Below, one piece after another: positions 10,461 to 22,789 of a stretch of 64,000 nt of DNA. Made by a program: the position numbers and the translations under genes. Numbering within the stretch: position 1 is the first letter of the stretch; each line of letters begins with the position of its first letter. Source of the DNA: Rhizomys pruinosus (lineage: Eukaryota > Chordata > Mammalia > Rodentia > Spalacidae). Location: contig VZQC01010436.1 of the NCBI GenBank assembly GCA_009823505.1, positions 283,789 through 347,788 on the forward strand, given 5' to 3'. Under the pieces are notes generated by a model. It saw only the letters and a list, made by a program, of their open reading frames with translations, searched no databases and was not told where the DNA came from.

Positions 10461-11705
10461 AACACTAGCAGTTATACCTTCACACTTTAATGAGTAAGTT
10501 AGGAAGTTTATCATTTTACTGCTGTTTTTGCTGTTCATAAATATTCATATCCCTACCTACTTCCTCTTCCTCTACATCTTAGAAGTCAGGAAGACCCCTT
10601 CACTTGTCCAATCTCTAAGAAAGTAGGAGATTTTTTTTTTTACTAAAAAAGGTGATGGTATTTTCTAGTACTGAAATAAGGATAAAGGATCCATTGTTAA
10701 ATCAATTATTACCACAAAAGTCCTGTCCAGAACAGTCGTAACATATTCGTGAGAGGTGGTACTTTCAAAATAAAAATTGGATACATAGAAAAACAATCAT
10801 AATATTGTGTGTTTGGTAGGCTCTGTGGGGAAAAGACTACTGAGGTGTCCTGGAGATAAAGCTGACATAGTAATGTCTTCTGAGAGTTCTTAGTTTTAGT
10901 ATGGGAGGAACTCTACACTTGCTTTCCATAATAGCTGAACTGGCTTATACTCCCACCAGCAGGAAATAAGCATCCATGTTCCCCACATTCTCACTATCAA
11001 TATTTATATTACTGCTCATAACTCCTGAGGTATTTTGACAAATTGCTTTTATGATTTCCTATATTATGAAGCAACTCATTTCTTAAAAATATATAGAGAT
11101 TTCTTTAAAGTTTAATTCTACACAGAACTCTCAGTAGGGTTCTTTGTTAAATTGGCTCTTAACCCCCATATGGGTCCTGGGATGAACCAGGATCCTCTTG
11201 CAAAGCAGCGGCACTCTTAACCTCTGGCCATCTCTCTAGCCCCAAGCGTAACAAACTTTAAAAGTCAGAGAATACCTGATATCCCAAATTTTGTTTGCCT
11301 TCCATCTAATCCACCTTCCACAAAATGACTAGAATTATTTAAGTAATAAATGTGATCATATTTTCAACTAAGATAATTTTATGCCTCACATATTGATAGG
11401 GGAATAAAGTCCAACTGCCTTCTCACGGTTTGGCAAGTTTCTATGAACCCTTAGATGTTCTTCTTTTTCACTGTTTGCTTTTGGATCTTAGACATTCAGA
11501 CAGGCATAAGGTGAAATTTCAAAGAAATTTCAGTTTGCATCTATTTTATGCTAAAACATGCTGAACTTTAAAAAAATATTTCCGCCTTGCATTTCCTCAT
11601 TGGATATATTTCTGTATAATTAATTTGCCCAATTTTTAATTGGATTGTAAATGGGCCACCTCACAGGATGGGTCTATATTTGACACTCTGGATAGGACCA
11701 GAGGG

Positions 11706-11729
11706 AGCGGGGGGGGAGGGGGGGGGGGC
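11706..11729. repeat. Inserted G-rich run
   Basis: The left copy reads GACCAGAGGGGAGAGCTTAATGC at the same place; here the short purine tract is expanded to two G runs split by a single A. It is one more G-run anomaly confined to the noisy copy. Confidence 0.7.
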
Positions 11730-14700
11730 TTCAAGCAATGATTTGCTAAATAAATGCATTATTAAACTGTCTCATAATGACTTATTGTTTGGCCTTTTTG
11801 TGACAAGTTCTCCAGAAGACCACCCACTGGCCTGGAACTAGCTATGTAGATGAGGCTATCTTGAACTCGCAGAGATCAATCTGCCTTGTCTCCGAGTGCT
11901 GGTATTAAAGGCAGTGTTCACCATGCCCGGGCATAATGCGTTAGTTTTATATACATGTCTTAGTGATCTCTCAACAGTTTACTGCAGAAATTTCTTTTTG
12001 AAGCAGATAGTGATTAATACAAGATACCTATGAAGGGTAAATATGCAAAGAATAAGAGGCTATGAAGTATTCCACCTTAAATGGTATACCTTAAATCATA
12101 TTCTACCCACTCTATCCACCCAAGTTTTAAGAATCATCTTGCCTAAGAGGGGGTGGGAAATTTTAACAGCCAGAGATAGAGGGGCACAAGGAAACTGCTG
12201 TCGGCACATCACAAGGTAGCTGTACCTAGCTGTACATATGAGACTTGCCGTGTTTATATAATAAATGCATAAGATCTGTGCAATACATGTCAAACAATGA
12301 CAGAATATGGATGGAGGAGGTGGGCAAGAAGCCTCAGCCCTAACTGAGGATTTACGGGCATTAGTTGGATGCTACCACTTTTTGTTACGGTTGTGATGAT
12401 TCGTATGTTGATCAGACTCCAAAGTGTAGAGACCTACCTACGTGCATTTGGGGATCACAAATTGGACTCCATAGGCCTTCAACAAAAGACAAATAGTCAG
12501 TGGGAGCAGTAGTAAGGTGGGCATGGAAATGAGAGATGGTTTGAATATGATAATAATTATAATAGACTTCCAGCCTTCCTGAGCCTGCCTGAATGTGACC
12601 TTCACATGGTGCTGAGCTTCTCAAATTGTTCCTTGCCCATCCCACTAACTTGAAACCATCTGCAAGACTAAAGCTCTCTGCCCTGTAATAGGGGCCTAGG
12701 CATTTTCAGATTTCCTGAGAATGCCTGAATTCAGCTTCTGCCTAGTAAGCTCCTAAACTGTGCTGTCTGCAGGCTCTTAGGGTCCAATGCCAGAGAAGGA
12801 ATCCTGAAAGTATCTAATTTGGGCCTCTGTGTGAGCTCCTGAGTAGCTGGTTTAGAACCATCTGATCCTTCCTATATAAAATCAAAAAGAGAGAACCTGA
12901 AACCTAAACGAACCAGCTTTCCGACGTAGTTAAGAAAACAACCTTCGGGCCACATTCAAGAATACAAACAACCTTTTTGAGTTTCCTATCAGAATAACAT
13001 AATATCAAGCTGGACAATAAAGTTGAGAAATATTACTTTTACTAGTCTGACATAAATATAATATTAGAAAATTTTGGGAAATTTGGATTACCTGTAAACT
13101 CAACATCAAAACTTGCCATTAATCTCAAGTAGATCCATGTCCCCTCCCATCCCATCCCACTCCACCAGTTCACAGTTTCAGTCCATCTTGTTAAAGCTTC
13201 TGCTGTGGTGGTTGTTGTTGCTGTCTTCCAATATGCATCACTCTCCCACCAGAAAGAAATATTTACAACTGGTATGGCATTTACCATCCACAGATGAAGG
13301 GTACCATTCATCGTTTTGTTCTCTGGGGACGTGTTACTTACTTAAGATATTTCTTCTAGGTTCCCATCCACTTACCTGCATAAATTTCATGATGTCATCT
13401 TTCTTACTGCTGCATAGAATTCCATTGTGTAGATGGACACATTTTCTCTCCACTCGTCAGTTGAGAGGCATTTTCGGTTGGTTCCAGCTCTCACTACTTG
13501 TGAAGAAGTTGCAATGAAATGGCTGGCATGATCTCTGCTGTAAGGAGGTTCTATTTTAGTGTCATGAGCGGTGGTATTGCTTGTTAGTGGTAGTTCATCG
13601 AGTTTTTGGTTCTCCATCAGTTTTCTAGTGCTGTACAAGTTTTTCCCACCAGCATGGAGAGGTTGTTCCCTTTCCCACCTCTCCAGCATTGTTGTATCTT
13701 ATTAAACAACATTAGTTAAATGGTTTTTAATAAAATAGGTCAAATACATTTAGAGATCTGGAAATATAAATTGTAGCCACATCTAGCTCACTTTATAATT
13801 TGTATAACAAACAACTTCGAGGTTAAGGCTACAAATATTATCTACAATGTTTGTTGTTTCAGTATCAACTTGTAACATTTTTCTTTCACATGTGGATAAT
13901 TTAAGAACTAAGAATTAGATTGTTCCCAAATTAACAAACAGAAAATTCAATGATATTTAACAGCTTGGGTAAATTTAATGCAGAAAGTTGGCCCAGCTAA
14001 ACATTAAAGGAAAGAAAAAACGCCTCAGACTGCTACAGGCATCAAACATCTCTGTGATCCAATTATAAACAAACTTTTTTTAATGTGTCCTAATGAAACT
14101 CACCTTCTAGTTGCTGCAAAGTCTTAATATGAAAGACTTTCCTTTACCTCTTTTCATAGAAAACAAGAAAAACATGATGATATTGAAATTCTCATTCTCC
14201 AACTGTAAATATGAGCTGATGTTATAGAGGTAATCACTTATGAAAAGCAATATAAGTTGCCTCTTTAATTGACTGATAAGTCTATAGGAACTACTGATAA
14301 GGCATACTTCTCTATTTCAGTGCCAAATAAATATACTAAAGTCTTATATAAGGTGGGTAATTTAAGCAAAAATATCTTAATACAGGGAGACTCTATTATC
14401 AGAAATGGAATATTCTGCCAAGGAGATGCTGGCTAGGGGGATCCAAGCCCACACCAAAAAGATAAAGGCTTTTTGCCAGAAAACTGGGATACCTGAAGAA
14501 GAGAAGGTCGTGTAAGGCAGGCCCCGCGTCGAAGACCTGGTGTAAGACCTGGGTAAGCATGAAAAATGTTATGACGTCACACTTGCGTAGTGATACAATC
14601 TGGTCTCTGAGAAGCCAGAGAGCAGTTTACCAAAGGCACAAACAATTAAGCAAATGGTCTCATTGAATGCCAAGCAAGACTCCTTGGTCAGCATTCAGCT

Positions 14701-16072
14701 ACACCTCACCTGCCTGGACATACTGATTGCAGCAGTGGCAGCCACCAATGTCTCTATATCCAAATCTAACTGGCTTAGTCCTCTCGTACTCATAATAATT
14801 CCCTTGAGAAGGTTAGTATAGTGTTAGCGAGATTACTGAAGCCACAAGTTATGTCTCTGAATGTTTACAAAACACCTTGTCAGCTTTTACAGAAAGCTAT
14901 AGTTCCATGGATTAGCATACATAAAACATATGTGTCTATACCAAACATAACCTACCATAATAATTAGTACTGTTTAAATGACTTGTTGTTATATCTACAC
15001 TTGTTAGCTTCATTCAGTAGAGTAAAAGGTTATTCCCCTGGATATCGATGCCCACCCTGAAAGGAACAGCCTGAACTTGTCAGAGTCCAGAAACAACATC
15101 TCGAGAAATAGACTTTGCTTCTCTCCTACTTGTGTCCATTTTCTAAAGCCTAGGGAAACAATCTATGGAAGAGGTGGCAGTGGTAGAATGAAGGGCTGCA
15201 ATTGGGGTTGAAGAGATAAGAGTTGATTCCAGACGTTCTACTCTGGACAAAGGTTAAGCATTCACTTTCCCCCAGGCATGAAGTCCACCATATACATCCC
15301 AGGCTTGGAAACAGGTATGAACCGATAAAAGAAAAAATTCCTCTAAACTGGTTTTGGTTCCTGCCTCCAAGATTGTGTCTAAAGATAACCTTGGTATGTG
15401 GGGCAGGTGGGCATGACCTAACCAGGAGCAGTTACTGTGCTATTATCCAATAAGTCTAGAAGTTACCCAAACCCCACCAAGTTTCCCCTAGAACCTGGTC
15501 GGAGCCTTTTCTCTCCTAGGTTAGCAAATAGCAACCCCTCCTTAGGTCAGCAGTAACATGATATTCCAGGAAGAACCCCTGGGCCCTGGCCCCAAACCAC
15601 CTGAAGAACCAAGGCATGCTGTGTATCTCCACCTGTCATGAGGAGCAGGGTTTGATTCTGCCTCTCAAGTGTATAAAACCTTATGCAGAGATTGCTCGGA
15701 TTCACCTTCTCCCATTGACAGGTGAACCCGTTGCACTGGGTTAAACCTCTTGCTTTGCATCAGTCTTGTCTCCGACGTTCTCACCGGGTCCTCAAGTGTA
15801 AGGCTCGATTTGGGTCTTAAAGGGTGAATAGGAAACTACAGAAAATATAGACTGGACTCTTACTTGATCATTCAACATGCTTGTACATCATGCCCCTCCA
15901 GCATGGACAATGGGGGCCCCGGGCTGTATAATTTTGGGCATAGCTGCTTGCAAATTGGTTTACATTGAAGGATACTTGTACTCATCAATTACTATTACTT
16001 ATTAGTTAAAAATAAAATAATAAAAAAATGAAACAAAAAAAAAATGATCAAAAGAGTATGAAAAATAAAAAA

Positions 16073-16737
16073 AGAGTGTCAAAGCAGGAAGTACCGGAAC
16101 CCTGCATGAAAAGACCAAATTTATGCATAATAGTCATAGAGGACAGATAAGAATCTCAAGATAATGGTGCTGACCAGATTTTCAGCAGAATTATAGAAAA
16201 AGTGGCCAATTAAGGGAATACATACAGAAGGAGCACATAGATATTAATAAGATGGAACCAGGAAGAAAACCCCCATGCGTCTCATAGTCCAACACTAAAT
16301 CAACATAAGAGAGTAAACTGGCAACTGCAAAAGGCACACAATTCACATATGAAGGAAAACCCATCAGAATTAGGGATATTTCAATGCAAACTATAAAAGC
16401 TGTAAGGTAAATCTAACAGCACCTGTGCAGGAAATAAGGTCAACAATTGACAAGTAGGTCAACAATTGACAAGCAGTCACACTTATCTCCATTAAACTCA
16501 AGAGCTTCTGTGCGGTAAAGAGATATAAGAATCAATGAAGTGAATAGAAAAACCACAGAACGTGGGAGGTACCTCTCACTATATATCTGACAGAGCATTA
16601 ACATCCAGAATATATAACTACTCAAAAACAAAAACGTAAGGAAAAAAATGGACCCACTCAAGAGATGGAGTAAAGAATGAAAAGAGACTAACAAGTGAGT
16701 AATAAAGACAGTGACGAAACATCTTAAAAGTGTCACC
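16073..16737 (+). mobile_element. L1 with internal deletion: ORF1 joined to late ORF2
   Basis: From about 16090 to 16400 the sequence follows L1 ORF1, including the KGKPI-like region read from GAAGGAAAACCCATCAGAAT. At about 16405 it jumps to the late ORF2 segment also present at 61870 (CAGGAAATAAGGTCAACAAT), so most of ORF2 including endonuclease and reverse transcriptase is missing. A small tandem repeat of AGGTCAACAATTGACAAG follows the junction. The ORF2 part is interrupted at 16737 by a retroposon A insertion and resumes near 17697. Confidence 0.6.
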
Positions 16738-17672
16738 TAACATTAAGAGCTTAAGCTTGTGGACATCAAGCCAGGGTTATTCCTCCAAGGAGAGAGCCAA
16801 AGCCAATTAGATTTGGACTATACAGAGCAATGCTGCCACTGCGTACCTCTCTAATGGTATAGGAGATAGTTATTAAGCCACAATCGAAGAACCTGTCCTA
16901 CTTTACAGAAGAAATATGTAATTGGAATTGACATCACCATCCAACATCTGTGTCTATACCAAGTTAACCTACCATAACAATTATACTGTTAATACCCAGA
17001 TATTAATTTGCTTGTTGCTCATAGTGAGGTTTGAAGCTATATATTATACTGTTAAATACCTAAATATCTAATTGCATGCGTTCATTAGTAGGATCGGAAG
17101 GTTAAGCCTGGACAAGCTGGCAGCCCATGAAAGAAACAGCCAGAACATGGACCAGAGACCAAGGACATCAGCTCCAGAGAAAGTGAGTGTTTTGCTTCTC
17201 ATTCCCCCTGTGCCCCTTTCTAAAGCCTAGGGTCAATCTCAGAGAAGTGAGATAGAGGGGGGGGGGGGGGAAGTGGTAGATGTAGAATGTTAAGGGCTTC
17301 GATGGGTTGGGTTGTTACGTGATGGTGACACTACAAACAATATAGACTGGACACTCATTTTGTCAACTTTGATTGAACTTACAAGCCCCCCCTGTTCGGA
17401 TGTGGGACCCTTGGTTGTGTGGTTTGGGCAAACTGCTTGCAAATTGGTTTTACATGACGGATGCTGTACTCACAAATTTTCACCTATTGTTAACAAACAA
17501 TTGGAAAACAAACAAAAAACAAAAACGCAGAGAAAATGCGAAAAAACCTTACGGCAGAAGCACCATCTGCGATGGGTAGGGGGGGGGGGGGGAAGGGGAT
17601 TATATGCCTGAAACTGAATTGGGAAAATGATGCATGCAATACACAAAGCATGCAATAAAAAATAAATTTTAA
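16738..17672 (+). mobile_element. Retroposon A, 5'-inverted insertion in L1
   Basis: The insertion interrupts an L1 ORF2 and is flanked by AAAAGTGTCACC at 16726-16737 and 17673-17684. Bases of about 16739-16840 are the reverse complement of the A region found at 4655-4757, while from about 16842 the element continues forward from the adjoining A position to its 3' end. That is the 5' inversion produced by twin priming in L1-driven insertion. The 3' end has G runs (17579-17592), then GAAACTGAATTGGGAAAATG and an A-rich tail. A 14-base G run lies at 17257-17270. An A12 run after the right flank is odd. Confidence 0.75.
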
Positions 17673-17861
17673 AAAAGTGTCACCAAAAAAAAAAAAGTTT
17701 CAACATCTTACAAATTAAGTGAACATGCAAAATAAACCACTTCTAAGATATCTTTCACTCCGATAAACTGGCTAAGATCTGAAACACAAAGACACAACAA
17801 TGCTGGAGAGGTTGGCAAAGGGGAACACTCATTCCACTGTGGTGGGAATGACTCATAAACA

Positions 17862-18012
17862 GTCGAAGAGCAGGCGGCACCTTTAATCCTAACACTCAGA
17901 GGGAACAGAGGCAGGGATCCCTTTGAGTTCAAGGCAAGCCTGATATGCAGAGTGTGTTCCCAGGCAGCTGGGGTATAGAGACCCTGTCTCAAAAGACAAG
18001 GAACGAAAAAAA
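17862..18012 (+). mobile_element. B1 SINE (diverged)
   Basis: GGCGGCACCTTTAATCCTAA, GAGTTCAAGGCAAGCCTGAT and AGACCCTGTCTCAAAAGACA occur in B1 order, followed by an A-rich tail. It interrupts the L1. Confidence 0.75.
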
Positions 18013-18242
18013 AAAAGACTCAAAATGAGTCTACCACCTGACCTACTCATACTATTCCTTGGTATATAAACACAAGACTCATCCTACCTACTGCAAAGAT
18101 ACATGCACGTCTATGTTTATTGCAGCTCTCTTCACAATAGCAAAGAGCTGGAACCAACCCAAAACCCAAGTGGCCCTCAAACAATGAGTGAATACAGAAA
18201 ATATGGTACATCTACACAATGGAGTTCTATGTAGCATGACAG

Positions 18243-18467
18243 CGGGGGCTGGAGAGATAGCCTAGGGGTTAAGAGTGCTGACTTCTCTTGCAGAGGACAC
18301 AGGTTCGATCCCCAGCACCCACATGGTAGCTGAGAACCATCTGCAACTCCAATTCCAGGAGAACTCCAGCTCCAGGGGAATCCAAGACCCTCTTCTGACC
18401 TCCGCGGCATTGCACGACACGGGTGCACAAACCTACATGCAGACAGTACATTCATACACATAGAAAA

Positions 18468-18506
<39 letters not shown>

Positions 18507-18507
18507 A
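18243..18507 (+). mobile_element. B2 SINE with (AAAT)n tail
   Basis: Full-length B2 of the young type seen repeatedly here: head GGGGGCTGGAGAGATAGCC, B-box GGTTCGATCCCC, two CTCCA/TTCCAG blocks, CGCGGCATTGCACGACAC and a (AAAT)n tail at 18466-18507. It lies within the L1 ORF2 end. A clean target duplication is not visible. Confidence 0.9.
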
Positions 18508-18654
18508 TGAAAGATGACATCATGAATTTTGCAGGTAAATGGATGGAACTAGAAGACATTATGCTAAGTGAAGTAACAGTCCCAGAAAAACAAACAATTG
18601 GTATCCCTCAATTGTAGATACTAGCACCAAATACCTAGTAGTAAGGTAAACTGA

Positions 18655-18800
18655 GCTATCTATATCTATATCTATCTATCTATATGTCTATATATCTATA
18701 TCTATCTATCTATCTATATAGATAGATAGATATCTATATAGATAGATAGATAGATATAGATATAGATATAGATATAGATATAGATATAGATATATAGATA
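18655..18800. repeat. Self-complementary microsatellite (TATC)n then (GATA)n
   Basis: The left half is TCTA/TATC repeats and the right half is the complementary GATA/TAGATA repeats, meeting at about 18719. The whole tract can fold on itself as a long hairpin. Confidence 0.85.
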
Positions 18801-18980
18801 TTGCATATATGAATTACAATGTGAATATCTTAATGGGATCTAGAATGAACCTACTACTTATTTTCAGACTTTGTAAGTGTGGTATATGGGAAGAAGTATA
18901 TGGTATGTATGGTATGCAGTCTATGGTATGTATGCATATGTTAGAATAATATAAAATTAAAGATGAAAATGTGACTTCCA

Positions 18981-19138
18981 GCCAGGCGTGGTGGTGCACG
19001 CCTTTAATCTTAGCACTTGGGAGGCAGAGGCAGGTGGATCTCTGTGAGTTCAAGGCCAGTCTGGTCTACACAGTGAGTTCCAGGACATCTGGGGCTACAG
19101 GGAGACCTTGCCTTGAAAAGACAAAAATAAAAATAAAA
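18981..19138 (+). mobile_element. B1 SINE, near full length
   Basis: GCCAGGCGTGGTGGTGCACG to a mixed A-rich tail, with the B-box GTGAGTTCAAGGCCAG. It has a perfect 16-bp target duplication GAAAATGTGACTTCCA at 18965-18980 and 19139-19154, so the insertion is relatively young. Confidence 0.95.
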
Positions 19139-19154
19139 GAAAATGTGACTTCCA

Positions 19155-21480
19155 TAAAGTAAGCTGTAATGTGTTGGACCAAAGTGTTCCCGTTAATAAA
19201 TGACCATAGATGCCAACCCATAATATTTTATACGGTGAAAATATCTATTACATTTGAAGTGGAAAGAACAAACTTCCATGACATGAATAGGCTGGAAGAA
19301 TTTATTTCCAGAAATCCAGCTCTTCAGAGAACACTTGAAGCAACATAAAGTGTTTAAGAAAGGAACGACTATATCCAAAGGCAACAGAAGCATACTAAAT
19401 GAAGATCTAACTGTGGAAACACACGGTTAGACAAAGAACTGGAAGAGAAATTAAAAAGATGGGAACCATTACACATCTCCCAATAGTAACTTTAAATAGT
19501 AATAGGCTGAATCCCCCATTCAAAAGGCACAAGCTATCTAAATGGCCTAAGAAACAAAATCCATCTTTTTGTTGCTTGCAACAAACTCATCTCACCCTCA
19601 AGGACAGGTACTACCTTAAGGTAGAGGGATGGGACAAGTTTTCCAAACAAATAGTACTAAGCAGGAAAGAGGAGCTGCACTTGTATTAACTGACAAAATA
19701 GTCTTCAACTAAAACAAACCAGAAGACATAAAAAGTGTCACCTCATTATTATCAAAGGAGCAATTAACCAAGAAAGTAATACAACCATGAATATATATGC
19801 ACCAAACTCCAGTGCACTCAACTTTATAAACACAATAGCATAGGACTTAAAAACAAAGATTAATCCCAATTTACTTGTAGTGGGTTATTCAATATCTCAC
19901 TATCTCCATTGGGCAGGTGGTCAACCAAAGATATCTGAAGTAAACAATACCATAAATCAAATGGAACTAACAGACATCTACAGACTATTCCATCCGAGGA
20001 ACAAAGAAGAGATTTTCTATTCAGCATTCCATGGAACTTTCTCCAAAGATGACTACATACTGGGGCATGAAATAAACCTCACCAAATACAAGAAAGTGAA
20101 ATAAATGCATGGATCCTTTCATATCAGAAGAATGCAATAAAGGTTAAAATCAATACCAAAAGAAGCCCTGGTAACTACAGGAACTCCCAGAGATTAAATA
20201 ACACACTCATGAATGGGACACAGAGAAAACAATGAAGAAATAAGAGTATCCCTGGAATTAAACAAAAAGGAAAAAAAAAAAAAACAACACAACAAACCCC
20301 TGGGACACTTTAAAGTAGTAAGAAGGACATTTATAGCTCTATGTGCCCATATTAAAACATTAGAAGAATATAAATAAATTACTTAACATTGAAACTCAAA
20401 CCTCTTGAAAGGTAAAAACAAATGTAGCCCAAATGCAGCAAACAGAAGAAATAATAAAAATCAGAGCAGAGCTTCATAAAATAGAAACAAAGAACACAAT
20501 ATACAGAATCAATGAATCCAAGAGCTGGTTTTTTGAAAAGATAAACAAGATAGACAGACCCTTAGCCCTTTTAAGCAAAAGAAAGAGAAACTCCAAATCA
20601 ACAAAATTAGAGATGAAAGGGGAAACATCACAACAGACAACAAAGAGATCCAGAACATTATAAGGGAAGAATTTAAAAACCTATACTCCATTAAATTTTA
20701 AAACCTAAAATAAATGGATATATATTTAAGATCATGGGATTCACCAAAGATAAACCAAGAGCTTAAACAGGGCTGTAACATAGGAAAATGGAAACAGTAG
20801 CACAAAGCCTCCCAACTGAAAAGTCCTAAGCCCATATGGATTTACAACAAAATTCTACCAGAAATTTAATGAAGATTTACAACTAATAATACTAAACTTA
20901 TTCAAAAAGATATAAATGGGGAGAAATCACAAATTCTTTCTATGAAGCCAACATTAGTCTAATAAAAATGTATGGTAATGATATAACCCAAAAAGTAAAC
21001 TATAGATCCCTATCCTTAATGAACATAAATACAAAAATTCTCAACAAACTACTCACAAAGCACATACAGGCACACATCAAAAAAATCATACACCAGGATC
21101 AAGTCAGTTTTGTCCCAGAGATGCAGAGATGGTTCTATTTAAGTAACTCAATACATGTCATAAATCATAAAAATGGACTAAAGGACAAAACTCACATGGT
21201 CATCTCAATAGACACATAAACAGCCTTTGATGAAATTCAACATACATTTATGTAAAAAGTCCTAGAGAGAAATGAATTGGAGGGAACATACCTCAATATA
21301 AGTAAAAATATATACAACAAATCCAAGGCCAGAATCATTCTAAATGAAGAAAAACTGGAAGCATTCCTGTAAAATCAATAACCAGACAAGGCTGTCTACT
21401 GTTTCCATTCCTTTTCAGCATAGTCCTAGAATCTCTTAATGCCTAGTTATTGTAAAAAACGAGAGAAAATCATATTAGTT
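19155..21480 (+). mobile_element. Old L1: ORF1 end, endonuclease and reverse transcriptase parts of ORF2
   Basis: Frames are broken but the L1 order is clear. 19459-19690 encodes the endonuclease N-terminal part with KRHKLSKW and CCLQQTHL. 19880-20104 holds the later endonuclease part with ELTDIYRLFHP and HGTFSKDDYILGH. 20433-20663 shows the region linking to the reverse transcriptase ([35 protein letters not shown]). 20968-21219 has the reverse-transcriptase start ([32 protein letters not shown]). Stops and frameshifts separate all of them, and the DFNT motif region between the endonuclease parts is changed. Confidence 0.85.
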
Positions 21481-21499
21481 TAACAATCTAATATCAAAT

Positions 21500-22785
21500 T
21501 ATACATCTACTACCACTACATTACACCATGTGCATAGGTGAATGCCACATAAAAGAAACAGTGCCTGACAGGAGATACCATCCATTGAGTTGTCAGGTAG
21601 GGTAGATCAAAATACTCCCAAAATTACATAGTCTATTGTTACAGTCCTTTATTGCCTCTCAAACTTGAACCTAAGACTGTATTGCCAAAACTCAGGAGAC
21701 CAGATTTGAAGCAATGGAGCTGGAACTTACCTGGAAGCTACTTCCCCTGAAGCTATCTCTCATATCTTTAGAGAGCACTATGCAAGTTGCTTAGGAAGAG
21801 AATCAATCAATGATCCAAACCCAGCTTAAAACCAAATATCCATCAGTGATGAGCACAGCATACTACATTGGTGCAGTAGTGACACTTTTATCTTGGCCCA
21901 GTCGACAACTATTTAATTGGACTTAATGCCCACTCAGTGGGAGGAAACTGATGTATGATACTGTAAACATAGCCAAGTACACATGGGTGGAAACATCATA
22001 GATCTTGGACCAATTTCTAAGGCTGTCACATCCAAAAATTAATGCAGTGTCTTACTAAGTGAGATATATGTATCCAGAGAAACATCCTAGAAATGCACAT
22101 CAAAGAAGCTTCTTTATACTGGATGGGACTATTACTAGTTACCACTACTGGTCACACACAGACATTGTCTGCAAATGGCCCAGACCAAAGCAGCAATGTA
22201 ACCTCAACATCTAAGGCCCATGTAATATAGAACAAAGGTCCAAGAAAACACTAATGAATCTCTAAACTCTCATTAAGGAAGATTCCCCATGCTACAGAGG
22301 GCCAGGAACACAAAATGTCAGAGGTCTCTAAACCATTAGGATAAGAAGTCTGTAGAGTATGTGTTCTTGGACTCCTAAATTAAGCTTAACTCGCCCAAGT
22401 CTCGGGGACTATTTTACAGAGGAGGGTGCAGAAAGATTGTAAGAGGTAGGGAGATGGTGCATGACCTTTTAGAAATAGAGTCCTTCAAGCTCCTCAGATC
22501 CTGCTCATATAAACTTACAGCAGTGGTTTCAGCATGCACGAGGCACAAAATCAAGCATGCAAAGGGATGAACTTGCACTGAGGAATATCTGGGGACACTA
22601 ATTTGACACAATAGTTATTTACATAAATGACAGAGCATATGAGTTTGGTTGGGGGCTGTGGAATGTGCCAATGAAGAAGGTGATATAATGGTAATAAAGA
22701 TTGGTGGGATGTTCTGTATGAAATACAGAAAAATGATAAAATTAAAATGTATAACATTTTTAAATTAATAAAACTTCTTTAAAAA
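21500..22785 (+). mobile_element. L1 3' UTR of an old family
   Basis: The blocks CAATTTCTAAGGCTGTCACA, GATTCCCCATGCTACAGAGG, AAACCATTAGGATAAGAAGT, GAAAGATTGTAAGAGGTAGG and GAACTTGCACTGAGGAATAT follow the order of old murine L1 3' UTRs, ending in an A-rich tail with TTAATAAAACTTC near 22770. It is probably the end of the L1 starting at 19155, with the second half of ORF2 deleted between about 21480 and 21500. Confidence 0.6.
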
Positions 22786-22789
22786 GCAG

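Larger units (their letters stand above)
10023..16072. repeat. Direct duplication 1, right (noisy) copy
   Basis: This repeats 1-6004 feature by feature: old L1 (10880-11650), B2 head (11162-11243), B1 (11791-11932), L1 3' UTR (12000-12545), L1 end (13135-13695), retroposon A (about 13720-16010) and the LTR (15206-15828). Clean stretches nearly identical to the left copy, such as 11281-11550 and 12360-12700, alternate with stretches full of small indels (13000-15800). It also holds a T-to-G altered tract at 10305-10460 and a G-rich insertion at 11706-11729. The pattern fits uncorrected long-read sequence rather than evolutionary decay. Confidence 0.9.
17697..18980 (+). mobile_element. L1 end of ORF2 and 3' UTR, with nested SINEs
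   Basis: The L1 split by retroposon A continues here. It is interrupted by a B1 (about 17860-18010) and a B2 (about 18243-18507), and shows the ORF2 C-terminal region at 18020-18240 and 18508-18590, then the 3' UTR. The last recognisable L1 blocks are the GGTAAATGGATGGAACTAGA segment and TCAATTGTAGATACTAG. The frame is broken. Confidence 0.7.

Noticed and set aside
10153..10538. Open frames of 60-93 codons on both strands in a GC-rich patch
   Set aside because: The patch is the T-to-G altered tract; the sister copy at 258-445 has no matching frames.
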